From CAZIOH01 sp964540815 (GTDB lineage: Bacteria; Myxococcota_A; Polyangia; Fen-1088): DNA of 64,000 nt. The stretch spans positions 6,367-70,366 of the forward strand of contig CAZIOH010000025.1 of the NCBI GenBank assembly GCA_964540815.1, in the 5' to 3' direction. The notes beneath the pieces are model-generated. The model was given only the letters and a program-made list of their open reading frames with translations. It searched no databases and had not been told where the DNA came from. The translations under genes were made by a program, and so were the position numbers. Below are positions 34,927 to 42,482 of the stretch, in pieces; the stretch's first letter is position 1, and the number at the start of each line of letters is the position of its first letter.

Positions 34927-36549
34927 CTATCCGAGCTTGCTGAAGACCCAGAAGAGGCTGCCGGCCAGCCCGATGGAGACCGGGAGGGTGAGCACCCAGG
35001 CCATGAGCAGGCTGCGAACAGTGGCCCACTGCAGCCCCGAGTCGTTGGCGACCATGGTGCCCGCCACCCCGGACGACAGGACGTGGGTGGTGCTGACCGG
35101 CAACCCGAAAGCATCCGCCGCGCCGATGGTGACCATCGCGGTGATCTCGGCGGCGGCCCCCTGTGCATAGGTGAGGTGGTCCTTCCCGATGCGCTCGCCG
35201 ACGGTGATCACGATGCGCTTCCACCCGATCATGGTCCCGAGCCCGAGCGCGATCGCGACCGCGACCTTCACCCAGCCCGGGATGAACTTGGTCGACTTGT
35301 CGATATGCTTGCGGTAGTTCTGCAGCACGTCCCAGTCCGCCGGACCGATGGCCGCGTGGGCCTCCTTGTCGAGCAGGCGGATGGCCTCGCCGATGACGTA
35401 CATGTCGTTGCGGAAGTTGCGGGTGGCGCTCGGCGGCACCAGGCGCAGCTCCTTGTAGTGGGCCATGTCGTGGCCGACGTCGCCGATGAGCTGGCGCAAG
35501 GACGGCAGGGTGTCGGGCGTGAGGGCCCGGGTCCGGATGAAGGCCGTCACCCCTCCGCGCGCGTCGGAGACGGCCACCTCGGCGCCCGGGATGTGCGCCA
35601 GCATGGCCGCGGTTTGCTGTGACACCGCCACGAAGTCTTGCGACTCTCGGGCCGAGACCGCGTGGTTGAGCGCATAGGCGGTGGGCACGGTCCCGATCAG
35701 GATCAACATGATGAGGCCCATCCCCTTCTGACCGTCGTTCGAGCCGTGGGCGAAGCTCACCCCCGTGCAGGTCAGGAGCAGCAGGCAGCGAATCCAGAAG
35801 GGAGGCGGCTTCACCCCTTCCGGGGCCTTGTAGAGCCGCGGGCTCTTCACCAGGAAGCGCAGGATGATGAGCAGCAGGGCCGCGCACCCGAACCCCACCA
35901 GCGGCGAGATCAGCAACGACCGTCCGATCTTGGCGGCCTGCCCCCAGTCCACACCGCTCGTGGCGGTGGTGGTGGCCATCAGCTGATTGGCGATCCCCAC
36001 CCCGATGATCGATCCGATGAGGGTATGGGAGCTCGAGGATGGGAGCCCGAAGTACCAGGTCCCGAGGTTCCAGATGATGGCTGCCGTGAGCAGCGCGAAG
36101 ACCATGGCGAAGCCGGCGCCGCTCCCCACCTGCAAGATGAGCTCCACCGGGAGCAACGAGACGATGCCGAAGGCCACCCCGCCCGTAGACACCAGCACGC
36201 CCGCGAAGTTCCACAGGCCCGACCACACCACCGCCACGTGGGGATCGAGCGAATGGGTGTAAATGACGGTGGCAACGGCGTTTGCGGTGTCGTGAAAGCC
36301 GTTCACGAACTCGAACCCCAGCGCCACCAGCAGCGCCACGGTCAAGAGCACGAACGGGAAGATCGACGGGCTGTGGACCTCCCAGAGGTCCGAGACCAGA
36401 TGAAACGCCGCGTAACCGAGGCCCAGCGCCATGGCCACCCCGAACACGCCAACTCCGATGCGGCCCGGACCGCGGGTGAGCTTCTCGTCGAGGCGGGACG
36501 GCGCCCGGCGGGTGGACTCCTCGTGATTGACGGCGGCGGCGATGGTCAT
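34927..36549 (-). CDS. PiT-family inorganic phosphate (metal-phosphate) transporter
   Basis: ATG 36549, preceded by AAAGGAC, gives 540 residues. The two PiT signature repeats are present: EFVNGFHDTANAVATVIYTH in the first half and SFAHGSNDGQKGMG in the second, each with the N-D/H-D-x-A/G-N pattern. About ten helices flank a soluble central loop of roughly 120 residues (AVSQQTAAMLAHIPGAEV ... IGPADWDVLQNYRKH). The C-terminal half repeats GAADAFGLPVSTTHVLSS, as in PitA. PiT proteins import neutral metal-phosphate complexes with H+ or Na+. It is monocistronic and convergent with the His-rich protein. Confidence 0.92.
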   Translation of the reverse strand: MTIAAAVNHEESTRRAPSRLDEKLTRGPGRIGVGVFGVAMALGLGYAAFHLVSDLWEVHSPSIFPFVLLTVALLVALGFEFVNGFHDTANAVATVIYTHSLDPHVAVVWSGLWNFAGVLVSTGGVAFGIVSLLPVELILQVGSGAGFAMVFALLTAAIIWNLGTWYFGLPSSSSHTLIGSIIGVGIANQLMATTTATSGVDWGQAAKIGRSLLISPLVGFGCAALLLIILRFLVKSPRLYKAPEGVKPPPFWIRCLLLLTCTGVSFAHGSNDGQKGMGLIMLILIGTVPTAYALNHAVSARESQDFVAVSQQTAAMLAHIPGAEVAVSDARGGVTAFIRTRALTPDTLPSLRQLIGDVGHDMAHYKELRLVPPSATRNFRNDMYVIGEAIRLLDKEAHAAIGPADWDVLQNYRKHIDKSTKFIPGWVKVAVAIALGLGTMIGWKRIVITVGERIGKDHLTYAQGAAAEITAMVTIGAADAFGLPVSTTHVLSSGVAGTMVANDSGLQWATVRSLLMAWVLTLPVSIGLAGSLFWVFSKLG

Positions 36550-36735
36550 GGCGGTGTCCTTTCGACGAAGCGGTAGCGATGATGCTACCCAGCCCCCCGC
36601 GCCGTCCGCGTGCCGTTTCGGAAACACGAGGAAGGCGCGCGCCGGCGACGCGCCATCCTGTCGAGGCGCGGCGCCGATGAAGGTCGGCTTGCAGGTCCTT
36701 GGCGCTCGAGCCCTTGCGATGGGCGGGGGCGTACT

Positions 36736-37623
36736 ATGCTGGGAAAAGTGTCGCGAAAGGTCTGGCTCGTCTTGCTCATTTTTTCTGTCCACCGGTTCTG
36801 CGCTTGCACGCAGACCGCCTCGTACAATCGCATCGAGGAAGGGGAACCGGCGGCCACCACCGCCGGGACCACGGGAGCGGGCGGGACACCGGAAGGCGCA
36901 GGGGGCGCCGCCCCGGAAGGTGGCGGCCCGAGCTCAGCCGGCGGAGACCTCGGTGCAGGCGATCAAACGGACGGACAAGGCGGCGCCGGGTCGCCGCCCG
37001 GCGGCGGCGGTGACGACACCATGGGGGGCGCGTCCGCCGCGGGTGGAAGCGTCGAGGTTGGCGGAGGGGTGGGCGGCGCAGCGGGCGCGGCCGCCCCCGG
37101 CTCGACCGGCGGACAGGCCGGGAGCACGGCTGCAGGAGCCACGGGGGGAGCCCCCGGGAGCGGAGGGGCCGGTCCCCCTCCGGGTGGACAAGCGGGAGGA
37201 CCGGCCACCGGAACGGGCGGAGCGCCGATCGCCACGGGCGGTGCGGTCGGAACGGGGGACGCGGGCGGCCGGGCTGGCGCGAACGCCATCGGCGGTGGGG
37301 GCGGCCAGCCATCGAGCGGGCACACGGGTGGCATGGGAGGCGCCACCACGACGGGCCCCTGCGCGGGTCAGTGCTTCGGTGTCCTCGCGGCAACGGTCGG
37401 GACCAACTTCGTCTTCGGGATCGACCCGCTCTGTGCGCAGGTCACCACCAAGGCGAGCGGCATCGTTTGCGGTGGCGTCGAGGCGGGCCGCACGCTCACC
37501 GTGAACGGCAAGCCCCTGGCATGCGGGGGCCAGGGGCAGGTCCTCCCAGGCCCCAGGGCGGGCGGGTACTGTGTGGTGGCCCCCGCGGGGCTCGACCCCG
37601 ACGCCTACTTCCTGGTGTATTGA
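36736..37623 (+). CDS. Spacer-type lipoprotein with Cys-rich C-terminal domain
   Basis: ATG 36736 gives 295 residues. The signal region is LVLLIFSVHRFCACTQT; the lipid anchor would be one of the two Cys. About 170 residues of Gly/Ala/Pro/Thr spacer follow. The last 85 residues contain CAGQCFGVLAATVG, PLCAQVTTKASGIVCGG, LTVNGKPLACGG and GGYCVVAP, giving six cysteines. I do not recognise the domain. It lies directly upstream of the papain-like protease gene, with a perfect hairpin between them. Confidence 0.65.
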   Translation: MLGKVSRKVWLVLLIFSVHRFCACTQTASYNRIEEGEPAATTAGTTGAGGTPEGAGGAAPEGGGPSSAGGDLGAGDQTDGQGGAGSPPGGGGDDTMGGASAAGGSVEVGGGVGGAAGAAAPGSTGGQAGSTAAGATGGAPGSGGAGPPPGGQAGGPATGTGGAPIATGGAVGTGDAGGRAGANAIGGGGGQPSSGHTGGMGGATTTGPCAGQCFGVLAATVGTNFVFGIDPLCAQVTTKASGIVCGGVEAGRTLTVNGKPLACGGQGQVLPGPRAGGYCVVAPAGLDPDAYFLVY

Positions 37624-37725
37624 TCCGGCCCGGCGGCCGTCTCCGGCCAAGCCCATCCGCATGATCCGCTGATCCGGGACTGGCCAGGGCCCGGGAATAA
37701 CCCGCACGCGAGACGTTCTGGATAG

Positions 37726-37750
37726 GAACGCCGCCCCAGCGGCGGCGTTC
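37726..37750. terminator. Perfect 10-bp hairpin upstream of the protease gene
   Basis: GAACGCCGCC (37726-37735) and GGCGGCGTTC (37741-37750) pair over a CCAGC loop. It lies about 100 bases after the lipoprotein stop and 35 before the protease start. No T-run follows. It could end the lipoprotein transcript or fold in the protease leader. Confidence 0.5.
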
Positions 37751-37784
37751 GTCATCGCACCGTCATCGTATGTGGAGGATCAAC

Positions 37785-38573
37785 ATGGCCACGAAGCACA
37801 GCCTCGGGTGGATTCCCGACGTGCCCGATCACCGCGATCACCTCTATGCCGCACCGCTCGCGAATCTCCAGAGCCTTCCCAGGAAGGTCGATCTCCGACC
37901 GCAGGCACCGCCGGAGATCTACGACCAGGGGCAGCTCGGATCGTGCACGGGCAACGCGATCGCCGCCGCGATCGAGTTCGACCTGCGCCGGCAGAAGTCC
38001 CCGAAGGCGTTCACCCCGTCGCGCCTCTTCATCTACTTCAACGAGCGCGTGATCGAGCACACCACGCGCTCCGACTCGGGTGCGCAGATCCGCGACGGGG
38101 TCAAGAGCGTCTCCAAGCTGGGCGCGCCGCCCGAGACCCTCTGGCCCTACAGCGACGAGAACCCCGGGCCATTCCTGGAGAAGCCGAAGCCGGGGGTCTT
38201 CACCGAGGCCCTGAAGTTCACCGCGACCTCGTACCAGCGGGTGGCGCGCTCACTGCCGCAGATGAAGGCGTGCCTCGCCTCTGGCTTTCCCTTCGTCTTC
38301 GGGTTCTCGGTCTACGAGAGCTTCGAGAGCGAGGAGGTCGCGAAGACCGGGGTTGCGCCGCTGCCGGGCCCCCACGAGAAGCTGCTCGGCGGACACGCCG
38401 TCCTGGCGGTCGGCTACGACGACGCGGCACACCGCTTCACCGTGCGAAACTCCTGGGGACCGGGCTGGGGCGACGGCGGCCACTTCACGCTGCCGTATGC
38501 CTACCTGCTGGACGACAATCTCTCCGACGATTTCTGGACCATCCGGGCCATCGCGGGCCCGGCAACCGTCTGA
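37785..38573 (+). CDS. Papain-like (C1 family) cysteine peptidase
   Basis: ATG 37785 is chosen because GGAGGAT lies six bases upstream; ATG 37770 would overlap that site. The protein has 262 residues without a signal peptide or long pro-region. Catalytic residues fit C1: the oxyanion Gln50 and nucleophile Cys54 (YDQGQLGSCTGNA), His204 (LGGHAVLAVGYDD) and Asn222 (VRNSWGPGWGDGG). The start GWIPDVPDHRDHLYA is typical of bacterial C1A/C1B-like enzymes that lack an inhibitory propeptide. A chagasin-type inhibitor is encoded convergently 21 bases away. Confidence 0.92.
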   Translation: MATKHSLGWIPDVPDHRDHLYAAPLANLQSLPRKVDLRPQAPPEIYDQGQLGSCTGNAIAAAIEFDLRRQKSPKAFTPSRLFIYFNERVIEHTTRSDSGAQIRDGVKSVSKLGAPPETLWPYSDENPGPFLEKPKPGVFTEALKFTATSYQRVARSLPQMKACLASGFPFVFGFSVYESFESEEVAKTGVAPLPGPHEKLLGGHAVLAVGYDDAAHRFTVRNSWGPGWGDGGHFTLPYAYLLDDNLSDDFWTIRAIAGPATV

Positions 38574-38594
38574 AGAGCCGGGGCCCGTCACCCT

Positions 38595-38918
38595 TCAACC
38601 AGCAATCTCGATGGCAAGGGTGAAGGTGCGGGCCGGCGCCCCGCCACGGCGCCGGTAGGAGAGCTCGATGGTGACGGCCCCGACCCGGGCGGCACGGAAG
38701 CTCCAGACGTGGTGCCCGGGAGCGCCGGCCCGGGCCAAGGCCGGGACCAAGGCCGGCACTTCGAAGGCGTCCCCGTCGAGCGCGAGCGCAGGCGCGCCGT
38801 CCCCGTCCATTCGCCAGGCGTGACCGGTGGTGGGGTTCTCGTCGAGCCGCAGCCGGAAGGATTCGCCGAGCGCGAGCTGGATCCGGCTATGGTCGGCGGA
38901 CGCGTCGAGCGACTTCAC
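38595..38918 (-). CDS. Chagasin-like (I42) cysteine protease inhibitor
   Basis: The 107-residue product has the three chagasin binding loops: NPTTGHAW (residues 28-35), the loop around GAPGHHVWSFRA, and YRRRGGAPART near the C-terminus. Chagasins block papain-type peptidases by wedging these loops into the active site. The start is GTG 38918; no signal peptide is seen, so like the protease it appears cytoplasmic unless a longer start is used. The gene faces the papain-like protease gene, and the pair is the likely inhibitor/target. Confidence 0.88.
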   Translation of the reverse strand: MKSLDASADHSRIQLALGESFRLRLDENPTTGHAWRMDGDGAPALALDGDAFEVPALVPALARAGAPGHHVWSFRAARVGAVTIELSYRRRGGAPARTFTLAIEIAG

Positions 38919-38975
38919 ATGCCCCCAGCCGGGAGAATACCCGAAAGGGCCGCGCCCGGAGCGTGGAGGCGGTCC

Positions 38976-39734
38976 TCAGTCGCCGGCGCCGGGGTCGATC
39001 TCCTGATTGGCGTCGATGCGGGTCCACCCACTCGGAGTCGCCGGGACGGTCTCGGGGTCGCGGCGCGCGCTCACCGGGCTTGGCTGCACACGCTCGATCA
39101 CGAAGCGCTCCTCCCAGACATCCGTCCCGACGGCGGGCTCGGCGATGACCATCGGAGCGCCGAGCCGCGCCGACCAGCATATGCGCGCGCGCGACGGCTG
39201 GCCTCCGGCCTGGCCCGACCTGGGGTCGAGCCTGAGCTCGCGCCACAGACAGTCGACGCGCGGCACCGACGCGCCTCGACCCGGGCCCGGCGGATCCGCC
39301 TGGCTCAGGTCGAACGCCACCTTGGGGTGCTCGACGATGTGGGCGAGACCGAACCAGTCGGAGAACACGCCGATCCGGTAGAGGTTCGCTCGCGCGACGT
39401 CGGTGACCACGTGGCGTCGGTGGTCGAACAGGCGATAGTCGTAGTCCCCCGACCGCCCCCGGCGGGCGACCACGTACATGTCGAGCTGGCCGTCGGTGGT
39501 GCGCCGCAGGAACGTCTCGCCCCGGCGCCACACCTCGAGCGTGTGTCGACCTCCGTCCTTGCCCGCGAACGACGCCACGAAGTGTACGTGCTCGGCCTCC
39601 GCGTCCACCGGGAACGCCCGCTCCCAGGTGAGGATCGCCGCGTTGGGACGGGTGTCGGCCGCGCGCGCTCGCCCCGCCTGCCCGGCCGAGGCCAGCGCGC
39701 AAAGCCCGGCGAGCGCGCGGCGGGCACCCTTCAT
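38976..39734 (-). CDS. Secreted protein of unknown function, coupled to the phosphodiesterase gene
   Basis: The product has 252 residues with a signal peptide (ALAGLCALASAGQAGRARAAD). The mature part has beta-rich segments such as HVHFVASFAGKDGGRHTLEVW, QLDMYVVARRGRSGDYDYRL and FDHRRHVVTDVARANLYRIG. I cannot place it in a family; LolA-like and lipid-binding folds are guesses. Its ATG overlaps the stop of the phosphodiesterase gene by four bases (ATGA), so the two are translated together. Both are exported, suggesting a shared extracellular or periplasmic task. Confidence 0.75.
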   Translation of the reverse strand: MKGARRALAGLCALASAGQAGRARAADTRPNAAILTWERAFPVDAEAEHVHFVASFAGKDGGRHTLEVWRRGETFLRRTTDGQLDMYVVARRGRSGDYDYRLFDHRRHVVTDVARANLYRIGVFSDWFGLAHIVEHPKVAFDLSQADPPGPGRGASVPRVDCLWRELRLDPRSGQAGGQPSRARICWSARLGAPMVIAEPAVGTDVWEERFVIERVQPSPVSARRDPETVPATPSGWTRIDANQEIDPGAGD

Positions 39735-42265
39735 TGCCGCGTGGCCTTGGCCTGGTCGAAGTAGGTCACCTTGGTCGTTCCGTCGTCGAGCGTGAGCACC
39801 TTCTTGGTGAGCGTGAAGCTGTAGGACAGCCCGGGCACCGGGGTCCCACAGAGGAGATCATCTGGGTTGCAGGTCCGCGTGAGGGGGACCAGCCCACCGG
39901 ACGAGGTCGCCGTCGCCACGCTGTACGTGACGGCCCCACCGGCCAGCGCCTCGCGCAGGACGCGCCCGTCGGCGCCCGGCAGGGTGAGCCCGAGCAGGCT
40001 CGCCACGGTGACCGGAACATCGACGTTCCCGGAGGGGTAGGCATCCACGTAGCGGACCTTGAAGTCCGGGCCAGCGGCGATCAGGGTGTTGTGGACGTCG
40101 ATCGGGCTGAACGAGCCGTGCATGCCGCGGTTGTTCTGAGCGCTCTCGTACTCGGTCCCAGGCACCCCCAGGTTCCCGGCGGTCACCGCCGCCTCGTTCC
40201 AGTCGAAGCTCACGATGATGTCGGGCGTCGGCGGAGAGCCGCGCGTCGCCCCCTCCAGCTTGATGTCGGAGAGGGCGAGCGTCCCCGGGACCGTCCCGTA
40301 GGCGCTGCGCACGAAGATCGCGCCGTAGCCGCGCCGCTGCTCGAGGGCGGTCACCACCTGCGTGACCAGCGCCGGATCGTGCGAGGGCACGTAGAAGTAA
40401 TCCGACCCGCCATTGGCGGCGATGATGACCGCATCGGTCGGCACGGTGGCGGGGACCTTGAAGCTGGCGGTGGAGTACTTGGTCCCGGTCGCCCCACACA
40501 CCGAGCCATCGGTGTCGACCAGCGTGGGATAGACCCGCGAGCCGTCGCTCCTGATGCCGGACAGCACCGGATCGTAGGTACATCCCACGCCGTCGTAGAC
40601 GTGCGCGAGCCCCGCACGCGAGAGCAGATCGGCCGAGCGGATGTCCCCCGAGACGGAATACCCATGCAGATCGACCGCGCCGATGTCCCCCGAGCCATCG
40701 GCCGCGCCGGTCAGCGCCCGCAGGGGAAACAGATCGGGATCGCCCGCCACCGTGCTGTGACCGTGATCCGAGACCACGATGATGTCGGTCTCGTCGGTGA
40801 GCCCCAGGACCGCCAGCTCGGCCTGCAGCTGTCCGAGCAGGGCGTCCTGATCGCGGAGGGCATCGACGTAGTCGGCGCTGCCCGGTCCGAAGGTGTGCTC
40901 GGTGCTGTCCGGATTGCGGAACCACACCAGGGACAGATCGGGACCGAGCTTAGGCAGGATGTAGCCGGTGAAGATCCCCATCATGTACTCGTTCTTGGCG
41001 TTGTGGGGGGAGCCCCGGGTCGCCCGCGGGTCCGAGGTCCTGGCGTCCGCCAGGTTCACGATGTCGGCGCCCACGGTCGCCGTGGGATCGCCGTTGGTGC
41101 CGGCCAAGGTGAGCGTGGTGCCCGTCGCGAACGGATAGTGCACGGCGTTCGCCGGAAGCGCATAGCCCGAGGCCTGCAGGGCCTGGGCGAAGGTGGCCGG
41201 AAAGGCGATGTTCTCGTCGAGGATCACCCCGAGCGCGCCGTCCTCGCGATAGTCCTGAATGAACGCCGGCCCGGACTTGCCCACGGCGGCGGTCTTGAGG
41301 CCCTTGCGGTGCGCGGCCTGAAACAAGGTATCGACCAGGAACAGGGCGGAGTTGGCCGCGGCGGTGTAGTACCCGTCGAGGGCCCGCAAGATCCCGTAGT
41401 CCTCGGTGAAGATGGGCTGCGTGAAGTCCGCGGCCGCCCCCGTTGCGCCGGGCCCGGTCGGCCCGGGTTGGTACTCGGTGTTGCCGTAGAATCCGTGGGT
41501 CCCCGGGTAGGAGCCGGTGGCGAACGCCGAGGCATTCATCATGGTGAAGGTCGGAAAGACCGCATGGTTGTCGGTGAAGTTCGCGCCGAGCTGATCGCGC
41601 AGTCGGGCCAGGTTCGGGGTGTTCTGGGCGCTCACGGAATCGGGGCGAAGACCGTCCCACACGAAGATGATCACCTTCCGAGCCGCGGCTCGACCCTGAC
41701 CTCCAGCCCCGCCGGCGGCCCCACCGGCCCCGGCGGCCCCGGCGGCCCCACCGACACCGGCCGCGCCCCCGACCCCGGCGCTGCCCCCCATGCCCGCCGC
41801 GCCGGGGCCGCCGCCCGCGCCCGCCACGGCGCCACCCGAAGCCCCGGGGCCGCCCCCGCCGTTTCCTCCGGCGCCGCCCTTGCCTCCGACGCCACCGTTG
41901 CCTCCGAGGCCACCGTTGCCTCCGCCGCCGGAACCCGTCTGGGCACCGGCGGCGCCGCCCGATCCGACCTGACCTCCGGTCGCGCCCACGCTCCCGCCAT
42001 GGCCCCCGCCCGCCGAGCCGCCCGTGGCCTGCGTGCCCGCTCCGCCGCCAGGCGCTCCGCCGGTCTCGACTGCGCCGGCTTCGCCTCCACCACCGGCGCT
42101 CCCCCCGGCGTGTCCGCCAACCCCTCCCCCGCCTTTGCCGGCGCCACCGTCGGTGCCGGCCACGCCGGCATCGACCGCGGCCGGGCTACCGCCATCCGAA
42201 CAGGCAGCGGCTCCGACGAGAACCAGGACCGAGAACACCGGCAGCAGGCGAGACGACCGACGCAT
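39731..42265 (-). CDS. Spacer-type lipoprotein of the alkaline phosphatase superfamily (type I phosphodiesterase-like)
   Basis: The 844-residue protein has a lipoprotein signal (SVLVLVGAAACSDG) and a Gly/Ala-rich spacer of about 160 residues. The enzyme domain begins KVIIFVWDGLRPDSV with the first metal Asp, then NHAVFPTFTMMNASAFATGSYPGTHG with the nucleophile Thr, and DIIVVSDHGHSTVAG with the second-site Asp-His. NTLIAAGPDFK carries a later His/Asp region. These are hallmarks of nucleotide pyrophosphatase/phosphodiesterases of the alkaline phosphatase superfamily. It probably hydrolyses phosphodiesters outside the cell; the substrate is unknown. Its ribosome binding site lies in a palindrome. 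Confidence 0.9.
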   Translation of the reverse strand: MRRSSRLLPVFSVLVLVGAAACSDGGSPAAVDAGVAGTDGGAGKGGGGVGGHAGGSAGGGGEAGAVETGGAPGGGAGTQATGGSAGGGHGGSVGATGGQVGSGGAAGAQTGSGGGGNGGLGGNGGVGGKGGAGGNGGGGPGASGGAVAGAGGGPGAAGMGGSAGVGGAAGVGGAAGAAGAGGAAGGAGGQGRAAARKVIIFVWDGLRPDSVSAQNTPNLARLRDQLGANFTDNHAVFPTFTMMNASAFATGSYPGTHGFYGNTEYQPGPTGPGATGAAADFTQPIFTEDYGILRALDGYYTAAANSALFLVDTLFQAAHRKGLKTAAVGKSGPAFIQDYREDGALGVILDENIAFPATFAQALQASGYALPANAVHYPFATGTTLTLAGTNGDPTATVGADIVNLADARTSDPRATRGSPHNAKNEYMMGIFTGYILPKLGPDLSLVWFRNPDSTEHTFGPGSADYVDALRDQDALLGQLQAELAVLGLTDETDIIVVSDHGHSTVAGDPDLFPLRALTGAADGSGDIGAVDLHGYSVSGDIRSADLLSRAGLAHVYDGVGCTYDPVLSGIRSDGSRVYPTLVDTDGSVCGATGTKYSTASFKVPATVPTDAVIIAANGGSDYFYVPSHDPALVTQVVTALEQRRGYGAIFVRSAYGTVPGTLALSDIKLEGATRGSPPTPDIIVSFDWNEAAVTAGNLGVPGTEYESAQNNRGMHGSFSPIDVHNTLIAAGPDFKVRYVDAYPSGNVDVPVTVASLLGLTLPGADGRVLREALAGGAVTYSVATATSSGGLVPLTRTCNPDDLLCGTPVPGLSYSFTLTKKVLTLDDGTTKVTYFDQAKATRQ

Positions 42266-42268
42266 GAA

Positions 42269-42283
42269 GACCTCCAGGAGGTC
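42269..42283 (-). promoter_or_regulatory. Palindrome covering the Shine-Dalgarno of the phosphodiesterase gene
   Basis: The 15-mer GACCTCC-A-GGAGGTC is a perfect palindrome three bases before the ATG at 42265. On the mRNA the GGAGGUC ribosome binding site can pair with GACCUC just upstream (six pairs, three-base loop). This could lower initiation unless the hairpin melts. Confidence 0.5.
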
Positions 42284-42430
42284 ATTGCTTTAGTGGCCCA
42301 CGGTGGCGAAACCGCCACCGACGTGCGACGGCTGTTCAACAGTCGGGTGTCGGCCATGACCGTCCTTCGGGCCAGCGCCCGTTGCCCGGCGGTTGCCCCG
42401 TCCTGGACCTCTCCGCGCGGGCGAACGATC

Positions 42431-42482
42431 AAACGGTCTGGCAAACGGTCTGGCAAACGGTCAGGCAAACAAACGGTCAGGC
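42431..42482. repeat. 12-base tandem repeat at the end of the hybrid kinase gene
   Basis: Four copies of AAACGGTCTGGC or AAACGGTCAGGC occupy 42431-42482, with a four-base AAAC interruption before the last copy. The last copy holds the kinase stop codon (TGA, minus strand, 42477-42479). The array sits in the 211-base gap before the phosphodiesterase gene. Confidence 0.9.

Noticed and set aside
34673..34948. Alternative frame overlapping the His-rich peptide
   Set aside because: It lacks the coherent membrane helix and has a Cys/Ser/Arg-rich composition typical of shadow frames.
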